From Neobacillus niacini (lineage in GTDB: Bacteria > Bacillota > Bacilli > Bacillales > Cytobacillaceae), in contig NZ_JACWFG010000004.1 of assembly GCF_019749295.1 (NCBI RefSeq), forward strand, positions 124,001-188,000: 64,000 bases of DNA, read 5' to 3'. The notes below the pieces were generated by a model. It searched no databases and had not been told where the DNA came from. It was given only the letters and a program-made list of their open reading frames with translations. A program made the translations under genes and the position numbers. Position 1 is the stretch's first letter. Every line of letters starts with the position of its first letter. Positions 46,641 to 55,312 of this stretch are shown one piece after another.

Positions 46641-47510
46641 ATGATTAATTTAATTAAAAAATCTACAACTAATGTATTATCTTTTTTTATATGGACATAT
46701 AGGGAAAATCTTAAACCATCCTTTATTAATATAAGGATAAGACTTTTGTCCAGAAAGGTAAAAAAGCTTAAGGACAGCCATATTGGTGATAGTTGCTTTA
46801 TCATAGGGAACGGACCTAGCTTGACAGTTGAAGATTTAAATAGGATAAAAAGTCAGGTATCCTTCTCAAGTAATAGAATCAATTTACTTTTAGATAAAAC
46901 TGATTGGAAACCTTATTATTATAGTTTTACTGATTCATTAATTGCTAGTAAATTTTTTGATGAAGTATATAATATGCCCAAGAAGCAGATGTTTGTAGTT
47001 GTTTCAAATACAAGTTATTCTTCCTTAAAAAAACAATTAGGCAAAGGTTGTATTTTTTTAAGATCGTATTATGAGCTTGAAAAAAATGGCTTACCTAAAT
47101 TTAGCAATGATGTTTCAAAAAAATTATTCCAACATGGAACAGTAACGTATGCAAATATTCAGCTTGCAACGTATATGGGATTTAAAAATATTTATCTAAT
47201 TGGAGTTGATCATAATTTTGGAATTAGTAAGCAAAAAGACGGGAGTATTAATTTTAATAAAGATTTGATAGGTTATGATCACTTTGATAAAAATTACTAC
47301 AATTCTGTTGAACATAAAAAAGAAGTACCAGTAAATGTATATGAAATGACAGAAGCCTATTTGTCTGCAAAGAAAAATTGCGATGCAAAAGAAGTAAAAA
47401 TTATTAATGCTACCAGAGGTGGTAAACTCGAGGTATTTCCACGGGTAAACTTTGATGATTTATTTGATAATAATGGTGAATTTATTGGTACTTCAGTAGA
47501 GGTGGAGTAA
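46641..47510 (+). CDS. DUF115/GT42-like putative CMP-sugar glycosyltransferase, copy 3
   Basis: This 289-aa paralogue contains DSCFIIGNGPSLTVEDLNRI, DKTDWKPYYYSFTDS, GTVTYANIQLATYMGFKNIY, LIGVDHNF and NATRGGKLEVFPRV. It is closer to copy 1 in the two final boxes. ATG 46641 follows GGAG at six bases; the frame is open further upstream inside copy 2. It is the gene immediately before the neuB transcript, so a CMP-sialic/legionaminic acid donor is plausible. Confidence 0.72.
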   Translation: MINLIKKSTTNVLSFFIWTYRENLKPSFINIRIRLLSRKVKKLKDSHIGDSCFIIGNGPSLTVEDLNRIKSQVSFSSNRINLLLDKTDWKPYYYSFTDSLIASKFFDEVYNMPKKQMFVVVSNTSYSSLKKQLGKGCIFLRSYYELEKNGLPKFSNDVSKKLFQHGTVTYANIQLATYMGFKNIYLIGVDHNFGISKQKDGSINFNKDLIGYDHFDKNYYNSVEHKKEVPVNVYEMTEAYLSAKKNCDAKEVKIINATRGGKLEVFPRVNFDDLFDNNGEFIGTSVEVE

Positions 47511-47700
47511 AAAATCTATAATAAAGTTAGCTTCCTTTATAATTTACGGAATATTCAATTATATAATATGTGTGAAATTAGAGATTATATTTTTTAAAAG
47601 GGAGTACCAGATTTCTTCATTAATTTTGATGTTTTACTGATGATTATAATTTAAAGTATAACAAACTATTAAGACTAGTTTGTTAAGGGGAGGTATAAAA

Positions 47701-48744
47701 ATGATTAAACCATATATCCAAATAGGAGATAGAAAGATTGGGGAGGAATACAAACCATTTGTAATCGCCGAAATTGGGATTAATCATGAAGGCAGTTTGG
47801 AAATCGCTAAACAGATGGTAGATGCGGCTTATAAAGCTGGAGCTGAAGTTGTAAAACACCAGACTCACATTGTAGAAGATGAAATGAGTAAGGAAGCTAA
47901 GAAAGTTATACCTGGAAACACTGATGTATCAATTTATGAGGTAATGGAAAGATGTGCACTGACCGAAGAGGAAGAGCTAGCCTTAAAGGAATATGTTGAG
48001 TCCCTGGGAATGATTTTTATAAGCACTCCATTTTCACGTGCTGCTGCAGATAGGCTTGAGAGAATGGGAGTCTTAGCTTACAAAATCGGGTCAGGTGAGT
48101 GTAACAATTATCCTTTAATAGAATACATTGCTTCATTTGGCAAGCCTATGATCGTTTCTACTGGTATGAATAATATTGATAGTATAAAGAAAACAGTTGA
48201 AATTTTAGAGAAAAAAGGTGTGCAATATGCCCTATTACACTGTACTAATTTATATCCAACTCCCACACATCTTGTAAGATTAGGTGGTATGCAAGAATTA
48301 CAAAATTATTTTCCACGAGCTGTAATTGGCCTTTCAGATCATACAGCTAACAATAATGCAGCATATGCAGCAACTGCCTTAGGAGCATCAATACTTGAAA
48401 GACACTTTACAGATTCAAAAGATAGACCAGGACCTGATATTTTGTGTTCAATGGATGCAAAGGATTTGAAGGACTTAATTGTTGCGAGTTCAGAGATTGC
48501 TGAGATGAGAGGTGGGAAAAAAGAAGCAGCTTTAGAGGAGCAAGTAACTATTGATTTTGCTTTTGCAACTGTAGTAACAACTAATAAGCTTAAACATGGT
48601 GAAGTTTTAACCAAAGAAAACATCTGGGTCAAAAGGCCAGGCATGGGGGAAATTAAAGCAGAACATTATTATTCAATCTTAGGTAAAAAGGTAAATAGAG
48701 ATATTGAAACAGATGAACATCTTTCATGGGAAGATATTAAGTAA
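47701..48744 (+). CDS. neuB: N-acetylneuraminate (or legionaminate) synthase
   Basis: This 347-aa enzyme has a NeuB TIM barrel (about 18-275; [63 protein letters not shown]) and a C-terminal antifreeze-like SAF domain (about 290-347). It condenses PEP with ManNAc or a diacetamido analogue to a nonulosonic acid. ATG 47701 follows GGGGAGG. The exact product depends on the NeuC-like partner: Neu5Ac or Leg5,7Ac2. Confidence 0.9.
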   Translation: MIKPYIQIGDRKIGEEYKPFVIAEIGINHEGSLEIAKQMVDAAYKAGAEVVKHQTHIVEDEMSKEAKKVIPGNTDVSIYEVMERCALTEEEELALKEYVESLGMIFISTPFSRAAADRLERMGVLAYKIGSGECNNYPLIEYIASFGKPMIVSTGMNNIDSIKKTVEILEKKGVQYALLHCTNLYPTPTHLVRLGGMQELQNYFPRAVIGLSDHTANNNAAYAATALGASILERHFTDSKDRPGPDILCSMDAKDLKDLIVASSEIAEMRGGKKEAALEEQVTIDFAFATVVTTNKLKHGEVLTKENIWVKRPGMGEIKAEHYYSILGKKVNRDIETDEHLSWEDIK

Positions 48745-48828
48745 CAGTAGTTTAGATTTTCATTATTAATATACTAATAATAAACATTACAGAAAGGGAA
48801 GAAAAAATATAGATTAGGGGTTTATCAA

Positions 48829-49980
48829 ATGAAAAAAATACTATTTTTAACTGGTACAAGGGCTGATTATGGAAAAATAAAGACTTTAATGAAAAAAGTA
48901 GATTCAAGTCCAAATCTTGATTTAAATGTATTTATTACTGGAATGCACATGTTATCTAAATATGGGTCAACATGGAAAGAAATAGATAAAGATGGTTTTC
49001 AAAATGTATATCACTTTGTAAATCAACAAACAAATTACAAAATGGATACGGCCCTTAGTAATACGATAATTGGATTAAGTAATTATGTACACGAATTAAA
49101 ACCAGACTTAATTGTAGTCCACGGTGATCGACTTGAGGCATTGGCTGGTGCAATTGTAGGTGCTTTCAATAATATAAAAGTAGCACATATTGAAGGAGGA
49201 GAGGTGTCTGGTACTATAGATGAATCTATCAGACATGCTATAACAAAATTTTCTCATCTTCACTTTGTTAGTAATAATGAAGCAAAAAAAAGAATAATTC
49301 AATTAGGGGAGTTTGAAGAAAATATTTTTGTAATAGGTTCACCAGATATTGATGTTATGATGTCTATTGACCTACCAACAATATCAGTAGTAAAAAATCA
49401 TTACGATATTAATTTTGAGGATTATTCCATTTTGATGTATCATCCTGTTACTACACAGGTTGATAAATTAAGTAATAATATTAAACATATAGTAGATGCA
49501 TTGATAGAAAGTAAAAGAAACTATGTAGTTATTTTTCCAAATAATGATGAAGGCAGCGATATTATATTAAATGAATATAAACGGTTAAAGGATAATAATA
49601 ACTTTAAGATTTTCCCATCTATGAGGTTTGAGTATTTTTTAACATTATTAAAGCATAGTGAGTTTATGATTGGCAATTCAAGCGCTGGGATTAGAGAAGC
49701 AGGAGTATATGGAGTTCCTTCAATTGATATTGGCAACAGGCAGTCTGGTAGGTACGATCCTAGTATCGCTAAAAATATTACACATGTTAGAGAGAATAAC
49801 ATTTTAATTAAGAAAGCAATATATGAACAAGAGGGGATTAGAATATTTAATCACGATTTTGGTCATGGAGAGAGTGCTGAAAAATTTATTAGAATAATAG
49901 AGAATAATTTTATTTGGGATATTAATATTCAAAAGCAATTCATAGATATTAATCATATAGGTGAAAACGCTTATGTATAA
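48829..49980 (+). CDS. neuC: Hydrolysing UDP-GlcNAc 2-epimerase (NeuC/NnaA-like)
   Basis: This 383-aa GT-B-fold epimerase begins ILFLTGTRADYGKIK and contains VFITGMHMLSKYGS, VVHGDRLEALAGAIVGAF, HIEGGEVSGTIDESIRHAIT, GSPDIDVM and NSSAGIREAGVYGVPSIDIG. These are motifs of the hydrolysing 2-epimerases that give ManNAc plus UDP. LegG, which uses UDP-diNAc-bacillosamine, is in the same family, and this locus also makes that nucleotide sugar. So the substrate is open. Confidence 0.9.
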   Translation: MKKILFLTGTRADYGKIKTLMKKVDSSPNLDLNVFITGMHMLSKYGSTWKEIDKDGFQNVYHFVNQQTNYKMDTALSNTIIGLSNYVHELKPDLIVVHGDRLEALAGAIVGAFNNIKVAHIEGGEVSGTIDESIRHAITKFSHLHFVSNNEAKKRIIQLGEFEENIFVIGSPDIDVMMSIDLPTISVVKNHYDINFEDYSILMYHPVTTQVDKLSNNIKHIVDALIESKRNYVVIFPNNDEGSDIILNEYKRLKDNNNFKIFPSMRFEYFLTLLKHSEFMIGNSSAGIREAGVYGVPSIDIGNRQSGRYDPSIAKNITHVRENNILIKKAIYEQEGIRIFNHDFGHGESAEKFIRIIENNFIWDINIQKQFIDINHIGENAYV

Positions 49981-50680
49981 CCAAAAGTCTTTTTTAGCTG
50001 TTATTCCTGCTAGAGGTGGGAGTAAAGGTATTCCAGGTAAAAACATTATTGAAGTATACAATAAACCATTAATCCAATATACAATTGATGCAGCTCTTGA
50101 TTCGAAATACTTAGACAGAATCATCGTCTCCACGGATAGTCAATCAATTGCAGAAGTTTCATTAAAATGTGGAGCAGAAATACCATTTATGAGACCCGAA
50201 ACCTTATCTACAGATACTTCAAAGACTATTGATGTTTTAATACATGCAATAGAAGAGCTGAAGAAAGAAGGGAATGAATACAACTATCTTGTACTCCTAC
50301 AACCAACACAACCCCTAAGAACAGGTCATAATATAGATGAAGCAATTGAAATGATTATTAATAATAATGAAGAGAGTTTAGTAAGTATTTCTGAAGTATC
50401 AGAACATCCACTTTTAATGAGGGAACTTAATGAAGATGGTAAACTTCAGAATTTATTAAACATGGAAAGTACAGTGAGAAGACAGGATTTCCCTAAATAC
50501 TATAAAGTTAACGGTTCAATTTATATTAATGAAATTAATATAAATTTTAATTTAAATACAAGCTTAAACGATAACAAACTAGGGTATCTTATGAACAAAG
50601 AAAATGATATTGATATAGATGATTTTTTTGATTTAGAATTATTCAAATTAAAGATAGATAAAATGAAAGTTCATACATAA
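49973..50680 (+). CDS. neuA: CMP-nonulosonate cytidylyltransferase (NeuA-like)
   Basis: This 235-aa enzyme has the CMP-sialate synthetase signature [49 protein letters not shown] and LLQPTQPLRTGHNI. It activates the NeuB product with CTP. ATG 49973 has AGGTGA 8 bases upstream and overlaps the neuC end by 8 bases. It is clearly distinct from the KdsB-like gene, which supports two separate CMP-sugar pathways. Confidence 0.9.
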   Translation: MYNQKSFLAVIPARGGSKGIPGKNIIEVYNKPLIQYTIDAALDSKYLDRIIVSTDSQSIAEVSLKCGAEIPFMRPETLSTDTSKTIDVLIHAIEELKKEGNEYNYLVLLQPTQPLRTGHNIDEAIEMIINNNEESLVSISEVSEHPLLMRELNEDGKLQNLLNMESTVRRQDFPKYYKVNGSIYINEININFNLNTSLNDNKLGYLMNKENDIDIDDFFDLELFKLKIDKMKVHT

Positions 50681-51004
50681 AGTATTTCTATTTACTAGGT
50701 CTTAACTATCTTTACGTGGTAATGATCAAACTGAAAGTAAGATGTTACTTTTTATAGTTTAGAAATATATTAATATAAATCATAAAAAGTGAGCCTTACT
50801 AATTACTAAATAGATTACAATTTTAGTTAATGTTTATTCTCAAACCATAATCTAATAAATTGCAAATTAAGTGATGGTTGAATTGATATTTTTCAAAATT
50901 ATTAGATCTTGAAGGATAAAATTAAATTTTATTTAAAAAAAGATTTAATATTCTAATCTAAAAAAATAAAAAAAAAAAAATGGAAAAAAAGTAGGGTAGT
51001 AATT
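50681..51004. other. AT-rich gap between neuA and the next gene
   Basis: 324 bp without a plausible gene. It is very AT-rich and holds an A-tract before the 51005 start. I see no convincing hairpin terminator, promoter or repeated operator. Confidence 0.5.
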
Positions 51005-52633
51005 ATGGAATTAAAACAGAATAAAAAATTAATGAATGTAGGTATTATTTTAGATTCCTTCGATGTACCAAAATGGATTGAAAAAATAATTACCGATATT
51101 CTCCAAGTTAATTTCATAGAATTAAAAGTAGTTATAGTTAATACCAACTATTCTGCAAATAAATTTCAAAGAAATAATTATAAACATTTCCTTTATAAGC
51201 AATATTGTAAACTAGACTATAAATATTATAGTACAAAAGTGAAAGAAAATGCATTTGAAAAAATAAATATAGAGTCAACCTTTACTCAATCAAATAACAA
51301 AGTAGATTTAATTAGGTTAAATACTATCGGATTCTCTCAAGTGGAGATTGAAACTTTAAGGAAGGAAAAACTAGATGTAATTATACAATTTGGTTTCAGT
51401 GAAATTAGACCACATTTGATTGGTTTATCCAAAAATGGTATATGGTTCTATCCTCACGATAATTTTGGAGAAGGATATATTACAGAACCCAAGTTTTTTA
51501 GATCGATGTTTAGCAAAAATGATCCTTTAGAAATCTCTTTAAATACTTTTTTTGAAAGTCCAGAAAAAAGCAATATTATCTATAAGTCACAATCTTCAGT
51601 AATAAGAGATTCCTTATTCTTTAACAGTAATGCAGTATATTGGAAGTCATCAGAATTTATTTTAAAAAAACTTCGTGATTTAAACGAAGGAAAAATGAGG
51701 GGCTTTAATATTAATTCAGAGGAAAGATTGATAAAGCAAAAAGAGACCAAAATCCCAAAAAACATAGAGGTTCTTAACCTATTGGTATGTTTGTCATTTG
51801 AGAAAATTAAATCAAGGGTTTTTTACGAACAATGGTTTCTCGCATTTAAAAAACAAAATGGTAAGAAGGGAAATTACACTATAATTAAGCCCCCTCTAGA
51901 TAGGTTTTATGCCGATCCATTCATTATTAAAAAGGATAACAAAACTTTCATTTTTTTTGAGGAATTTATATATAGAAAGGGAAAAGGTGATATTTCTGTC
52001 CTAGAAATTGATTCAGAAACCAATATAAGCTCTGAACCCATTACTGTATTAGACAAGTCATATCATTTGTCATATCCTTTTCTTTATGAGTGGGAAGATG
52101 ATATTTATATGATACCTGAGACTTCTGGAAATAGGACAATTGAATTATATAAGGCGAATAAATTTCCATATGAGTGGGAATTAGTTAAAGTTTTAATTGA
52201 TGATATTAATGCTGTTGATGCAACCATTATCCATTATAATAATAGGTTTTGGATGTTTACTAATGTTTTTATTGATGGATCCTCATCATTAGATGAGTTG
52301 CACATTTTTTATTCTGATAATCTGTTTGGCGAATGGAAGCCACATCAGATGAATCCTGTAGTTTCTAACGCATCTTCTGCTCGTCCAGCTGGAAATATAT
52401 TTTTAAAAGAAGGTAAGTTAATTAGGCCATCGCAAGACTGTTCATTCAGTTATGGTTATTCTGTTAAATTTAATGAAATAGTGGAATTGACAGAAGAAGC
52501 CTATATTGAAGAACTTCTTTCTGAAATGAAACCTAACTGGTTAAAAAATAATAAAGGAACACATACTTATAATTTTAATGAGGATTACGAGATAATTGAT
52601 GGAAGGATTATAGGGATGAGAAGATTTAGATAG
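51005..52633 (+). CDS. Two-domain protein: formyltransferase-like N-terminus plus GINT1-type propeller domain
   Basis: This 542-aa cytosolic protein has two parts. The N-terminal third has a formyltransferase-like fold (VIIQFGFSEIRPHLIGLSKN, GIWFYPHDN). The C-terminal part (about 265-540) has the repeated blades RFYADPFIIKKDNKTFIFFE, SYPFLYEWEDDIYMIPETSG and ARPAGNIFLKEGKLIRPSQD. The latter is typical of bacterial relatives of the GINT1 N-terminal domain, a GH43-like propeller. Such fusions occur in surface polysaccharide loci; the reaction is unknown. RBS is weak (long A-run, then TAGGGTAG). Confidence 0.65.
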   Translation: MELKQNKKLMNVGIILDSFDVPKWIEKIITDILQVNFIELKVVIVNTNYSANKFQRNNYKHFLYKQYCKLDYKYYSTKVKENAFEKINIESTFTQSNNKVDLIRLNTIGFSQVEIETLRKEKLDVIIQFGFSEIRPHLIGLSKNGIWFYPHDNFGEGYITEPKFFRSMFSKNDPLEISLNTFFESPEKSNIIYKSQSSVIRDSLFFNSNAVYWKSSEFILKKLRDLNEGKMRGFNINSEERLIKQKETKIPKNIEVLNLLVCLSFEKIKSRVFYEQWFLAFKKQNGKKGNYTIIKPPLDRFYADPFIIKKDNKTFIFFEEFIYRKGKGDISVLEIDSETNISSEPITVLDKSYHLSYPFLYEWEDDIYMIPETSGNRTIELYKANKFPYEWELVKVLIDDINAVDATIIHYNNRFWMFTNVFIDGSSSLDELHIFYSDNLFGEWKPHQMNPVVSNASSARPAGNIFLKEGKLIRPSQDCSFSYGYSVKFNEIVELTEEAYIEELLSEMKPNWLKNNKGTHTYNFNEDYEIIDGRIIGMRRFR

Positions 52634-53426
52634 TAATGTATCAGCTCTTTAATAAACTTAAGGTAAAAAAAGCTAATAAATTAGGCTATAACCCGTCAAG
52701 TAGTTTTGAAAACTTTTTTATAATTAATTTTGAACAATTTTGTTAGAGATTATCCTCATCCTTCTATTAAAGAGGTGGTGATAATCTCTGATTATCGTTT
52801 AAATTGCATTATTCCTAATTGATTCTCTAATATTGCTTACTCTTTTTGTAACGTAGAAACTTATTGCATTAAGTCGGAAATTTCTTCTAATAATCTACTA
52901 ATCTTCCTATCATTTATTCCCTTTTCGTATGCTGTTCCTTCCCATCGATAGGCTTCTAAGAAGTTGTAAACTTCTTCTTCCTTTATTAATAATTCCCGTA
53001 ACTTTTATTCCGAGGAATGTAAACGTGTACATTATTCCAGATTCTCTTTTTCACTTTTAATCCCGGAGGAAATCTGAAATAATGTGCTATTTTTTTCACT
53101 TTATTTTGGAATGTGCAAAAACTTGTTCAAATTTTACCAGCTTAATTCTAAGAAAAGAAAACATCCATGATGAGGAGCTTATTTTGTACCATCAAGACGA
53201 TAATCTACATACAACAGGAATATTCAATATATGCCTAGATAATAATCATAGGACTACCAACGTAGTATTAAATCTTTAAATGCAGTTTTCCATGTGTGGA
53301 AGTTGCATTTATTAATCACACAATATTGATTACATTCATATATATGGAATGGAATAACAAAAGGTTTGAGGAAGCAGCCACTTAAAGGGCTAGTACTGGC
53401 TTACATCTTCAATAGTAAGAACCAAA
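52634..53426. other. Intergenic region with hairpins and possible gene remnants
   Basis: About 790 bp. AGAGATTATC and GATAATCTCT (52745-52789) form a 10-bp stem with a 25-base loop. A second hairpin at about 53278-53310 joins AAATGCA to TGCATTT with an inner TTCCA/TGGAA stem. Between them a 65-codon frame at 53082-53279 has GGAGG 12 bases upstream but no recognisable protein character. The section may be a decayed insertion before the phage-like genes. Confidence 0.45.
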
Positions 53427-53594
53427 GTGATATTTTCGAGCGATGCTGATATATCATTTATCACCAAATGGTGGGGGTCTAGACAGACAAGCCCAAACTG
53501 TGGAGGACAAGCTTCTGTAACAAGTGCAAGCGTTGGTGGGACAAGTAACATTAACCAATTGTTGAGAGCAAGAAATCAGTACAGTAAAAGTTGA
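53427..53594 (+). CDS. Possible small phage-tail-associated protein or fragment (about 55 aa)
   Basis: The frame is open from about 53392 to TGA 53594, with GTG 53427 as a possible start. It encodes a Ser/Thr/Gly-rich stretch ending GGTSNINQLLRARNQYSKS. Its stop overlaps the ribosome site of the next gene, which suggests translational coupling. There is no clear ribosome site, so it may be the end of a decayed gene. Similar in flavour to short phage tail module proteins, but not a recognised family. Confidence 0.35.
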   Translation: MIFSSDADISFITKWWGSRQTSPNCGGQASVTSASVGGTSNINQLLRARNQYSKS

Positions 53595-53609
53595 TGGAGG
53601 TGAATTTTA

Positions 53610-55292
53610 GTGGATGGTGGTTTATTTACAGGAACCCCGGATTCATTAGTGGATTGCGGAACATTTAAAATGGAATTAATAGATGGCGGATTATTTCAGG
53701 AGATGTCTATAAATAAAAGCATCGAAACCCTTGAAGTAGGAGAAAACTTCTCCGTTATGGCTACAAGATACCCATATGATGTGATGTATAGCAATATAGT
53801 TGAATGGGAAACATCGAACCCTAACATCTGCACGATAAATTATGGGGTTTTAGAAGGTGTCTCAGTGGGAACTTCAATTATTACAGCTTTAGATCGTACA
53901 AGAACATATTCTAAGAGTTTTACAGTTGAGGTTAAAGAGCCAATAATACAAACCCTAACACCAACGGATATATATTATGTAACAGCTTCAAGTTATGGAA
54001 TTTATTTAGATAATACCCATTCAAGTGAAACCACAAATGGGATTATTAATGCTTTGAATTTTGCCATGTCAAAGGGATATAAAAAGATTGTATTCCCATA
54101 TGGAACATATCTTGTTACGCCAATGGAAGGAACAGTTAATTTTCCTAGTAATATGATAATTGATTTTAACAATTCCAATATAAATATCGAATTTAGTGCT
54201 AAAACATCAACAGGATATGACATGTTTAAAATGGATAACGTCCAATATACAAAGCTAATTAATGCACATGTTTATGGGGAAAAGGACTTTACAACTATTG
54301 CAGGTTCGCATGAAGATTGTGTTTCATTACTCATTGGTGATGCCTATAAATCCGGGTTTGAATTATGCACTTTTAGTAAATCGCCTGGTTTTAATGTCAA
54401 AACATCAACTAAACGTATGAAAGATGGCACAGGTGATTCCTGGTTTATCTATTCCAATTTTGAACCGGGGAATATTGATAATTCAGGTGTTAATGATAAT
54501 AGTATCGTTAATTATCATTTCCGGACACCGAATTTTATTGATATATCACGTTTAGGAAATTATTATATGGTTGGTTATAATCAAGGCTATTGGGATTACC
54601 GTTTCTTACGATCAAGATTATATAGCATTTATTTCTATAATGTTAACCATCAATTCATCGAAGTCCAACATTACAACTTACAATACTATTGTTACGATAA
54701 ACCTCAAAATGCCTATTACGCAAAGATTGTTATTTATCAGGAAACAGCGCCTACTTCTGGTGATACAGATTATAATGGTGCAGTTGCTTTTATACGCACA
54801 TTAGGAATCCCTCGAAAATGTTTTATTAAAAACTCAATCCTTTCAGATAGTTGGACATCTGGATTAGCTATGACTGGTGGACAAGATTGGAATATTTCAG
54901 GAAATAAATTCTCTGGTAATGGAGGAAGATCACCTGGATGTGATATTGTCTGGGAAGATGGCTGGGATGCGATGGTGGGCGATATTGTTAAAAACAATAT
55001 ATTTAACTCCACATTAGGTATTGTAACAGCAGCAGGGGCAAACCATTCTATATTCGAAAACACCTTTAATAAATCATATATTTATATATGGGCAAGAACG
55101 CAAAATTGGCGAATATTTAGGAATACCTTTAACGGCAAGGGTGGTACATTAGGACAATTTAATATGCATCTCGGAACTCAAGGAGATTCATATTTCGCGG
55201 AAAATACACTAAAGGAAATCCGATATACGACAGCTAAGAACCATTCAGACGCCGCTTATGACATTCATTTTATCGAAAATAATTTAATATAA
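53610..55292 (+). CDS. Phage-tail-like protein with Ig-like and right-handed beta-helix (polysaccharide-binding/lyase-type) domains
   Basis: This 560-aa protein begins with VDGGLFTGTPDSLVDCG and IDGGLF repeats common in phage tail proteins. A Big_2-type Ig domain (about 30-110; ETLEVGENFSVMATRYPYD) and a pectate-lyase-like beta-helix (about 120-540; GIINALNFAMSKGYKKIVFP, NKFSGNGGRSPGCDIVWED) follow. Tail spikes with this fold bind or cleave surface polysaccharides. No signal peptide or membrane anchor. GTG start after GGAGGTG. Its place in an EPS locus suggests a captured depolymerase or EPS-shaping enzyme, which is inference. Confidence 0.75.
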   Translation: MDGGLFTGTPDSLVDCGTFKMELIDGGLFQEMSINKSIETLEVGENFSVMATRYPYDVMYSNIVEWETSNPNICTINYGVLEGVSVGTSIITALDRTRTYSKSFTVEVKEPIIQTLTPTDIYYVTASSYGIYLDNTHSSETTNGIINALNFAMSKGYKKIVFPYGTYLVTPMEGTVNFPSNMIIDFNNSNINIEFSAKTSTGYDMFKMDNVQYTKLINAHVYGEKDFTTIAGSHEDCVSLLIGDAYKSGFELCTFSKSPGFNVKTSTKRMKDGTGDSWFIYSNFEPGNIDNSGVNDNSIVNYHFRTPNFIDISRLGNYYMVGYNQGYWDYRFLRSRLYSIYFYNVNHQFIEVQHYNLQYYCYDKPQNAYYAKIVIYQETAPTSGDTDYNGAVAFIRTLGIPRKCFIKNSILSDSWTSGLAMTGGQDWNISGNKFSGNGGRSPGCDIVWEDGWDAMVGDIVKNNIFNSTLGIVTAAGANHSIFENTFNKSYIYIWARTQNWRIFRNTFNGKGGTLGQFNMHLGTQGDSYFAENTLKEIRYTTAKNHSDAAYDIHFIENNLI

Positions 55293-55312
55293 AGCGTAAG
55301 AGGGGTGAGAAA

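Noticed and set aside
53082..53279. 65-codon ORF with GGAGG upstream in the region before the phage-like genes
   Set aside because: The ribosome site is about 12 bases from the ATG, composition looks non-coding and no family is recognisable. Not listed as a gene; described within the intergenic entry.
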